The position numbers and the translations under genes are program-made. This document shows positions 56,019-64,000 of a stretch of DNA of 64,000 nucleotides, piece by piece (position 1 is the stretch's first letter; the number at the start of each line of letters is the position of its first letter). The stretch spans positions 120,335,594 through 120,399,593 of the forward strand of contig CAKMRJ010005634.1 of the NCBI GenBank assembly GCA_928212115.1. The letters are read 5' to 3'. The DNA comes from Lactuca virosa. Taxonomy: Eukaryota > Streptophyta > Magnoliopsida > Asterales > Asteraceae. Below the pieces are notes generated by a model. The model made no database searches. It saw only the letters and a list, made by a program, of their open reading frames with translations, and was not told the origin of the DNA.

Positions 56019-56576
56019 GTTCTTCAGCCATATCGCCTCCTTCAATGCTTCGCTCGCTGCTATATACTCTGATTCGCACGTTAATCGCTACAGTCTCTCA
56101 TTTTGGAACTTTTCCAAGTTATTTATCCTCCAGTTAGGGTAAATATCCAGCCCGACTAAGAGCGGAAATTATCTCGGTCGGTCTGAAAGCTGGCATCACT
56201 ATACCCTACCACTCTTAAGTATCACTCCACCAAGGGTAGGATCAGTCCTTAGTCCTTCGCAGGTTGGGTACTTAACGAATGTTCTTACCGCAGTCCAGTG
56301 AGCAGAACTATGATTCCCTTGATATCTACTAACCAGGCTCAATGCAAAGGCTACATCATGGCGAGTACAGGTCATAACATACATGATCGAACCAACTGCA
56401 AAAGCATATTAGTCTTTTACTCCTGTTTCTCAATATCCTTATCCCTAGAATATAAGCAGCTTCTCTGAGGTCCTTCAGTGAATCACTTCCCATGCCAGGA
56501 TTTGAGATTTAGCCGTGCAAGGTTGGGATGTCATTCCTATGCGTAGTATCCACATTACAACACGAGAAAATAATTA
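56019..56576 (-). pseudogene. RLC-5: copia RT-RNase H fragment
   Basis: The minus strand reads from a ruined YVDD region (near 56550), through AYILGI-like sequence, then a jump over about 160 bases of RT, to VGSIMYVMTCTRHDVAFALSLVSRYQ (56384-56310) and the RNase H part up to EALKEAIWLKN at 56019. RLC-4 and RLC-6 inserted at its two ends. No LTR is visible. Confidence 0.87.
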
Positions 56577-57328
56577 TGTTGGATTAATGTCTAAGTCCAT
56601 AACTATAATTGGTAAGACTTGACCCGACCCAACATGGTCCATTTGGGTTGCATGGCATCATGCATTTGGATAGACTATAATGAGAGAAATAACACTTAAG
56701 GTTGGTTAATATATTATAAGTTCTAATATATTTAATAAGGTTATTTAATTAGTATTGATCAAGAATTAATTGGAATTAATTAAGTGATCAAGAGGAGACT
56801 AATTAAATATATGGGTTGATTGTGTAAATCATTCATTCTTATATATGTGGGCTTGTGATCCAAGATTCCTTATGTTGGACTAAGTCCATGGGGTGACCCA
56901 TGGATACTCCATGGAGGTTAAAATCCATGGAGCATAAGGAATGGGTAAAGTTATGAGTTACATGGTGTAACCCTAATAGCCACCATATAAAAGAATCCCA
57001 TGGCTCAAGAAATCGTGCACTAATGTGTGAGTGTGAGGGCTAGACGATTTAAAGGAGTGTTCAAGTTTCTCTCAAGTTATTCCAAGTGTATTTGGTGTTG
57101 TGTGAACCATTTGAGGTGTCACACTTGGGGCACTAGGCACTCAAGCTTCATGAAGACATTCTACATCAAAGAGGTATGTATTCTATCTTGTTATATTTAT
57201 TATTTTGTATGCTAGATTAGGATAATACCTTGGATGTTCATAATTGTATGTATAATAGAGAAAACATAGATCCAAGGTATTAGGGTTGCATGTACACTTA
57301 GGAGTGTTAGAATGCTCATAACCCAACA
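56577..57328 (+). repeat. RLC-6 5' LTR (752 bp)
   Basis: It starts TGTTGGATTAATGTC and ends ATAACCCAACA. TATAAAA at 56986-56992 is a candidate TATA box. The 3' copy differs from it by scattered small indels and substitutions. Confidence 0.92.
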
Positions 57329-57342
57329 GTGGTATCAGAGCC

Positions 57343-58952
57343 TAGGCTTGTTTTCTTGTTATACTTGCAAAAATAGCTGAAAAATCGAGTTGGATGCATA
57401 TATTCGATTGTTTTGGCTGGAATTGGACTAGGAACATTACCCTAAGATGTTTTTTGGACTTATAAACTTGTTTTTGATGTGGTAATGTTCATTGCTAATC
57501 CAATTTCTAAGATAATTGTCATAATTTCAAGATTTGTATTATTTGTATGTTCATGCTAATTTCTTGAAGATTGATGATTTGAATTATCTTGTTCTTATGA
57601 GGTTCTTCATTAATAGAAAAGTTGTGTGAAATAGTTGTTTTCAATCCATTTTAATCTAAGAGTTGATTCCAAAGTGTGTTTTTGTAACTTGTCCTCAAGT
57701 TATATGAAAGTCACATTTAAGAATCATAAAACTCATAAAAGTTGACAAAGGTTACAAAATGAAGAGTCTAGTTCTAATTAAATGGTTTTATGACTCCATA
57801 ACTTGTCCTCAAGTTATGGAGGTTCAAGAGTCTCTTCATTAAATTAAAAAAAAAAGTGTAACCTTAATTAGTTCCATAAGTTACAATAAAAAAAAGTTTA
57901 TTTTTTTATAATTAGTTTAAAGTCTTCCATAACTTGTCCTCAAGTTATGGAACTTGAAGAGTTTTTTTTTTTAATTAAAACTACTTTAAACTCATAAGTT
58001 ATGGAATTAATTAGTTTTGAATAGTTTCAAAACTTGCCCTCAAGTTTTGGAATTGAAAAAAGTTTCACTTATGAATACTTTAATTCCAAGTTAGCCCTTA
58101 GAATTTTAAAAGTTAAAATTCAACCCTTATACTTTTATAATATTATAAGTTAATAATAAATATATGTATAAGAGCAAGTCAGTCTTACCGTTAGTAGGCC
58201 TCATTCACGAAGCCGGTCTATAAGGGGGGTATAAGGTTACTGCCTATAAAATGGCAGTTTAATGGGTGTCCACTCTCACCCACCGCTTCCTTGACTGGTG
58301 GAGGGTCGTTAGCCGAACGGGTAGGACAAGGACTATAATTCTCCTTTCATTAAAAGTATTAATGATAAATACTAAGTAACTAAAACTCTTATTAATACCC
58401 AATCTTAGTTACTTAGGAAAATGTGAATTTAGTGCTAACCATGAAATTACACTTTGCACTTTGCTTAAGTCGTTAGTGGAACGTGTGTGGTTAACCGGCA
58501 CACTAACCTGGACTTAACAAGTAGGCAAAGGGTAACTTAATATTTATCATAGTATCGGTGGAGCGTGTGTGGTTAACCGGCACACTGATTAAGGGGTAAA
58601 TATTAAGGGTACCAAGTATATTTGCATGGTTATTCACACCTTGTTTTGTGATCCTCGGCATCCCAGTCACAAAACCTGAAGGGCACACTCGAGATTGAAA
58701 CATGCCTTTGAACAGTTCAATGAATCTCAAAGATCTAGGACTTTCAAATCCAATTAAAACCTAATAAATTATTTCGTTTTTCATGGTGGAAATTGGTGAA
58801 TCGTCATTCACCTACCTTCAAATATTTTATAGCTTGGATTACGGCATCCCTCTTCTAAGTTATAAAATAGTTTGTTGGGTCCTAGCCTTAATATTTCATA
58901 TTGGGTGTCATATTAAGGACTTTAAATCAACTATCTTGAATATCTCCCAAAA
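57343..58952 (+). other. RLC-6 leader
   Basis: It has no frame. ATAACTTGTCCTCAAGTTATGGA-type segments recur at about 57690, 57795, 57935 and 58030, also seen in the RLC-3 and RLC-4 leaders. The conserved block is at 58171-58330 and the twin hairpins at 58472-58589. Confidence 0.7.
58472..58589 (+). ncRNA. Twin GGTTAACC leader hairpins of RLC-6
   Basis: Hairpin 1 (58472-58507) has GTTAGTG/CACTAAC. Hairpin 2 (58554-58589) has ATCGGTG/CACTGAT with one G-U pair. Loops GGTTAACC lie at 58489-58496 and 58571-58578, and the inner stem is GTGTGT/GCACAC. These are the best preserved copies in the window. Confidence 0.65.
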
Positions 58953-59580
58953 AGATGTCTGGTTCTTGACATTTATGATCTTCCCAAATCTCTTGAAACA
59001 AGCTTTCCTAAATGAAGATGATGATGTCCATGGATATCATACTTCTTTCACCTCCTCCAATTATTCTCCCTAACCCACAAGTTCCTAAAAAGTTTAAGGT
59101 CACTCAAGCCCTATTGGCAAGGCAAGGTCTAGGTGTGATCACATCTTGGAGATATGTAGTCACATATTGACAAGCCGGGAGAGTTGGGTGTCAAAGTCTT
59201 GAGAAAGTTGGTGGCTCAACTACTTTCTAAGTCACATAGTGAGTTCTTTTGGGAATCCTATGAAACAGACTAAGACAAGACCCTTAATGATCTTATCTAT
59301 TTGCTAAGATCAACTTCCTAAAACGCTATGGACATTGACAATGATGACATTGGATATCCAGTAAAGCTCTCTCTTCCCAATGGAAAGGGATCGGCCATAG
59401 TCAACTCGGTTGACCCAATGGTAAAGAGAGAGGCGAAGTCTGAGATAGTCCCATTATCAAGGGTCCATAGGTAACTATTGCCAAAGGAAGGGGCATTGGT
59501 TACGAAGCTGCCAAATTTACCTAAGGATGTTAAAGTCAATAAGTTTGGCTCTACTTCAGGTAAAGTCCATTGTCTAACTC
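58953..59580 (+). pseudogene. RLC-6 gag remnant
   Basis: The ATG at 58953 opens a quickly broken frame. Islands of UBN2-type gag are visible: KKFKVTQALLARQ near 59085-59125 and MDIDNDDIGYPVKLSLPNGKGSA near 59330-59395, followed by KREAKSEIVP. The zinc knuckle is not recognisable. RLC-2 shows the same LSLPNGKGSA segment. Confidence 0.75.
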
Positions 59581-62539
59581 TATTAAGTACATGCTGATTC
59601 TGATCGCGAAGATGGATTTCAATCGCATGGTTCGGTGATCAGAATTTGGGCTATTACTTAAGAGTTATGATATTTTATATTGCTTAGGAATAGATAACAA
59701 CAAGGTTTTCATATGGATTGTAAGGATAAGTTTTTCCGCAAAGTTTTAAAATAAAAGAAAAAGGTTTTGATTTTATTTATTTTAAGTATCCTTACAATGG
59801 CATTTGTGAAAAGTTGTTGCTTATAAGATTCCATTGATAGCAATATTGGAAAAATGGATTTGATTCTTTCGGTTGTGGTAGTGTCTAATATTACCAAATA
59901 AGGAAAGATTCTCATCACCCAAGGTTCAATTGGACCGAAACTTGGAATCATGCAAGTTGTATAGTATGATGAATGAGAACTTTCAGCTTGGAAAATTAAG
60001 ACTAATTCCTTATGTGAATAAGGAAAGGACTAAGGGATCGAGTACACATTCTTGTGCACTGGTCAAGTCCACCACAAAAGATCAAGAAGACTATTCGTCA
60101 TGATTTACTTAAGTTCAGTAAATATGGTTATACTTATAAGTTTAAGTATAAGTCTGTAGCATTGGAGAAGTTTCAATGTGAGACAGAACGATAAGAAGAA
60201 TCAAAGTATGGCAGAAAGATAAAAGTTTCTCAAATCTGAAAAGATGGGAGAGTACTTTAGTATCATGTTTATGATCATCTTATGATTAAGATACCATATC
60301 ACAATTGGTCCTCTAAAGTCATCTTAGTGCATTCTTATGACTAAGAAGAGGAGTCATGAATTGTTGAAATGGTTAAATCAAAAAGATGAGTCATACTTCG
60401 TTCCAAAACAATTCTTAGAGTCATACTCCAAGATTGTAACTTGAGTGACATATCTTAAAGAGGGTTTGTTAACACTAGTCAAATGTAAGAGTAAAAGGTT
60501 ATCTACTCTTGTACATTTGAAATTGGTAAGTTGTGATGTTTTGGATAAAACAGAGACCAACTTAGGCCAATGTGTAAAGTGTTAGTCTTGATAAAGAATC
60601 CGCACTATCTCTTGAATATTTGACAAGGGAGTCTTATATGTCAAGAGGACAGTGGGAGTCTTAAAGCTCTTGAAAGTTTCAAGACTTAATCAAGAATAAA
60701 ACCTAAAGTCCTTCACTAGCACACGACTTGAGGTTTATAACCTATCGTGTTGAAATTTTTGTGCCTATTCAAGTTGGCTTTGCATAGGAGTTCTGAGAGT
60801 TCTCAATTGGTTGCACAACTACTTGGAAGCAATGGCAGGCACCTGAGCTGCCAAATGGCAAGAATTTAAGATTGCACAAGTTTAATCAATATGAGTTTGG
60901 ATTTGTCACTAACCTTGTCTTGTGATTATGGTTTTGACAAATTCACATGGATAAGAACACATACACTATTAAATCTAAGTGTCATAAGGTTTCTCTCCGA
61001 TTCATGAAAATGATGGTGAGGAAACACTTTCACTAAGTAGATTTTAGCTAGATAGCAATTGTGATATTTGCATTCTCAAAGTCGTTAGTGGAGCGTTTGT
61101 GGTTTACCGGCACACTAACATGGACTTGTGAGAAGTGGCAAAGGTCTAAACAATTGAGACTATGATTACGGCATCCCTTTTCATAGTTCTAAAATTTTTT
61201 AGACACACATGTGAGCTATCTAAGAGAGGTGTATGATTTTGATAAGTTTTATCAAAACAATCTAGTATCAGAAATCTGAACTTTGGTAAGAAAGTCAGCT
61301 GATTTCTGAGTACATGTCAAAGCTAGTGGGAGCATAAGTGTATATGCTAATAATCATCATGTTAGTGGGAGATGATAATTATGACAAAGGTTGCAAGTTA
61401 GCAATGTTAATTATAGAAAACAAAAGTTTCAATTCGTGAGGTTGCAGGGTGTTGAAAAAGTTGTTTTGCTATAATTAAGGGAGAGGAAATTATACTTCAT
61501 TTCAATTCTAAAAGCGTAGATTGAGATTTTAATCGTATTTAATCAAGGATTATATATATGAATTTCATGTTGGAATGGCTCAACATAAGGAAATTCTATA
61601 TATGGGTCCATTATTTGCGTTCTAAAATTCGATTATGATTACGGCATCCCTTTTCATAATCTGAATTTTGAGAACTTGGCAAATTGAAATGGAAATATTA
61701 TAGCAAAAGACTGGTTTAGTCTTTATGTGAGACATCATGAATCGTGTCCCATATGCTTCGGATATAGGATCGATTACATGTGCTATATTCATCCTTTCTA
61801 AATTTTCCAAATGCCTGGGGCATTATGAAGGGAAAAGGTCTAGAATTGGATATGACTAAAATGATTAAGCAATTGTCGAGGACAATCTAAGGTTTACCAA
61901 AGATTGGTTGCTCAAGGACAGTTGGAAGTATAATGTTAATTTGGAAGGACCATATTGACATAATCTGTAAGGAGGCAACTCTTGTTCAGAAGTGATAGTC
62001 AAAATGGAATATGGAAATGTTTCAAAGTTAGAAATTAGTCAATCTGTGTAAGATTAGGAAACTTAATGAAAGAAGGATGTTTCCAAGGAGCTGATCTCCT
62101 TTGGAATGCTCTGTAATGATTGTTGTCAAGTCTTTCTGACTTCGTGCATAATCATTAAGAGGATCAATGCATTAAGTTTAGAATCTAACAGATTTCAGTA
62201 AATGGCATGAATTTGGAATTCTTGCATTTGCAGTAAGGATTTGGGACTGTGAAAAGAGGATCATTGGAGTGATGTTCAATTGATCTATTTTACAAAGTAA
62301 AGATCATAGACAAACATAGTATGCATACTTGGTGTATGGGCATGACTAGTGTTTAAAAACATAGTGTAATGCTTGGAGCATGGGACAACTATTGTTTTTA
62401 AATTCAAGTATAAAGTTGATAAAACCGAAACAATGAATAATGAGTAATCAGTATGGTGATAAATAAAAAGTGTTTATTTATATTCATAGGGTTTGATACC
62501 ATATTTGATTCATTTATTCTTGTGTTTCACTTTGCATGT
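59581..62539 (+). pseudogene. RLC-6 pol fossil
   Basis: Integrase can be followed only at nucleotide level (about 60090-60320, across several frames), and the RT end gives PYASDIGSIT near 61755-61785. The tail after it (CCAAATGCCTGGGGCATTA) is shared with RLC-2 at 9910-9930. A leader-derived segment with a GGTTTACC hairpin is inserted at 61075-61160. No domain is intact. Confidence 0.72.
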
Positions 62540-63306
62540 TTTGACTTCCAGAATAACTAAGTCGCTCTTCCTGAATGATTAAGTTATTCAAACCATCCAC
62601 AGTCGGTCATATGTTGGAAGTAGATATGAATCAAGACTGTCATGGGTTTGTTTGTAGAGGTCCAAGTTGGTGGACAAAGTGGTGCTACAACACTCATGAG
62701 TGCTCATAAGTTCTGAGTATTGGATTCAACCCGCGCTCATTTGAATCACTTCATGGATTTTATCACGAGTGATCATGAGACGATAATATCTTATATTCTT
62801 CAAACCTAGAGATATGAGTTGTTACTATGAGTTGGTTATACATTGATTGCACGAAAACGCATTTGTAACTCGATGTTATAAAACGTGCCTTTGTGTATGA
62901 TTCAACAAGTAGTAGAACAAGCCATATGAGTCGAAGTTTATCCATTCCTTTTACCTTCGGGATAAAAGCGATATCTGTGGGCCCCTCGATGATTTAAGAT
63001 GATACATGTGAGTGCTTGGCCAAGCCAGGACTGATTTGATTTGTTCATCAGTCAGTCATCATGAATCGGAAATCGGGGAAACAACAAATGGACAGAGAGA
63101 ATGATTGATAATCCATGTCTCAGTCCATATATATGATATCTAGAATGGAGGAATATATGATCCCTTATCTAATGGACAAGTCATTGACAAAGGTCAGAGT
63201 TCATCGACAAGGTCAGAGTTCGACAGAAGCTTTTGAGAGCTACGATTGCTGATCGGTTCCTGAAGTCATACGCAATAATAGTTTTAGACTTATCCAAGTG
63301 GGAGAC
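62540..63306 (+). other. RLC-6 conserved 3' non-coding region and purine tract
   Basis: It matches 26150-26875 of RLC-3 and, inverted, 8457-9250 of RLC-2. There is no frame across it. It ends TCCAAGTGGGAGAC. Confidence 0.78.
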
Positions 63307-64000
63307 TGTTGGATTAATGTCTAAGTCCATAACTATAATTGGTAAGACTTGACCGACCCGGCATGGTCCATTTGGGTTGCATGGCATCATGCATTTGGAT
63401 AGACTATAATGAGAGGAAATAACACTTAAGGTTGGTTAATATATTATAAGTTCTAATATATTAATAAGGTTATTTAATTAGTATTGATCAAGAATTAATT
63501 AAGTGATCAAAAGGAGACTAATTAAATATATGGGGTTGATTGTGTAAATCATTCATTCTTATATATGTGGGCTTGTGATCCACGATTCCTATGTTGGACT
63601 AAGTCCATGGGGGACCCATGGATACTCCATGGAGGTTAAGATCCATGGAGCATAAGGAATGGGTAAAGTTCTGAGTTTACATGGTGTAACCCTAATAGCC
63701 ACCATATAAAAAAGAATCCCATGGCTCAAGAAATCGTGCACTAATGTGTGAGTATGAGGGCTAGACGATTTCAAGGAGGTTCCTTTCTCTCAAGTATTCC
63801 AAGTGTATTGGTGTTGTGTGAACCATTTGAGGTGTCACACTTGGGGCACTAGGCACTCAAGCTTCATGAAGACATTCTACATCAAAGAGGTATGTATTCT
63901 CTCTTGGTATATGATTATTGGATTGTGTATGCTAGATTAGGATAATACCTTGGATGGGCTAGAATTGTATGTAGAATAGAGAAAACATAGATCCAAGGGA
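63307..64000 (+). repeat. RLC-6 3' LTR, cut by window end
   Basis: It starts TGTTGGATTAATGTC and matches 56577-57270 with small indels. The last about 60 bases of the LTR lie beyond the window. Confidence 0.92.

Larger units (their letters stand above)
56577..64000 (+). mobile_element. RLC-6: non-autonomous copia element, right end outside window
   Basis: The 5' LTR is 56577-57328, the primer site 57330-57342 (TGGTATCAGAGCC), and the 3' LTR starts at 63307 and runs off the window. The internal 5.98 kb has leader, a gag remnant, a pol fossil and the conserved 3' non-coding region with purine tract at 63293-63306. Its decayed pol matches that of RLC-2. AATTA at 56572-56576 would be the left target duplication. 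Confidence 0.9.

Overview
The window is plant nuclear DNA made almost entirely of nested LTR retrotransposons. I found no non-transposon protein gene, tRNA or rRNA. Ty3/gypsy pieces carry gag, pepsin-like protease, RT, RNase H, integrase and a C-terminal chromodomain-like tail, as in Tekay-type chromoviruses. Ty1/copia pieces carry gag with a CCHC knuckle, DTG protease, GAG-pre-integrase, integrase, RT and RNase H. Nearly all primer-binding sites read TGGTATCAGAG(CC), the initiator-Met tRNA type. Recurrent short palindromes (ACTCGACGAGT, GTACGC..GCGTAC) remind me of Asteraceae, perhaps lettuce; that is a low-confidence inference.

Layout. A single old plus-strand copia element (RLC-host) underlies the first 49 kb. 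It survives as 7310-7647, 18354-18806, 46206-46905 and 48776-49440, and its reading resumes exactly across each insertion. Into it inserted: RLG-1 (gypsy, +, <1-7309, its 5' LTR hit by a solo copia LTR at 140-929); RLC-2 (copia, -, 7648-18348, TSD CTAAT), which holds a non-autonomous LTR element at 13960-17512 (TSD GGTTT); RLG-2 (gypsy, +, 18807-46205, TSD TGGAA); and solo LTR-H (46906-48775). RLG-2 holds RLC-3 (copia, +, 20498-27640) and RLG-3 (gypsy, -, 35389-44529), and RLG-3 holds solo LTR-D (35948-38902, TSD GGAGA). A 4303-bp block is tandemly duplicated (27323-31625 and 31626-35928).

The right side has an AT-rich unassigned stretch (49493-50617), a fold-back (50618-50796), a gypsy LTR piece (LTR-I, 50797-51828), RLC-4 (copia, -, 51829-56018), a copia RT/RNase H fragment (RLC-5, 56019-56576) and RLC-6 (copia, +, 56577 to beyond 64000).

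No polyprotein is intact, so protein function is historical. The most interesting signals are in non-coding element biology: (1) twin leader hairpins in the copia elements that show an 8-nt palindromic loop GGTTAACC on covarying stems, resembling retroviral dimer-initiation kissing loops; (2) a candidate intron inside the LTRs of five different gypsy LTR families, with a repeat array inside it and a sequence complementary to its own 5' splice site; (3) a candidate 65-68 nt intron between gag and protease of the gypsy elements, whose retention would end Gag and whose removal would join Gag to Pol; (4) two copia copies (RLC-2, RLC-6) that share the same decayed pol, suggesting a non-autonomous family moved in trans.
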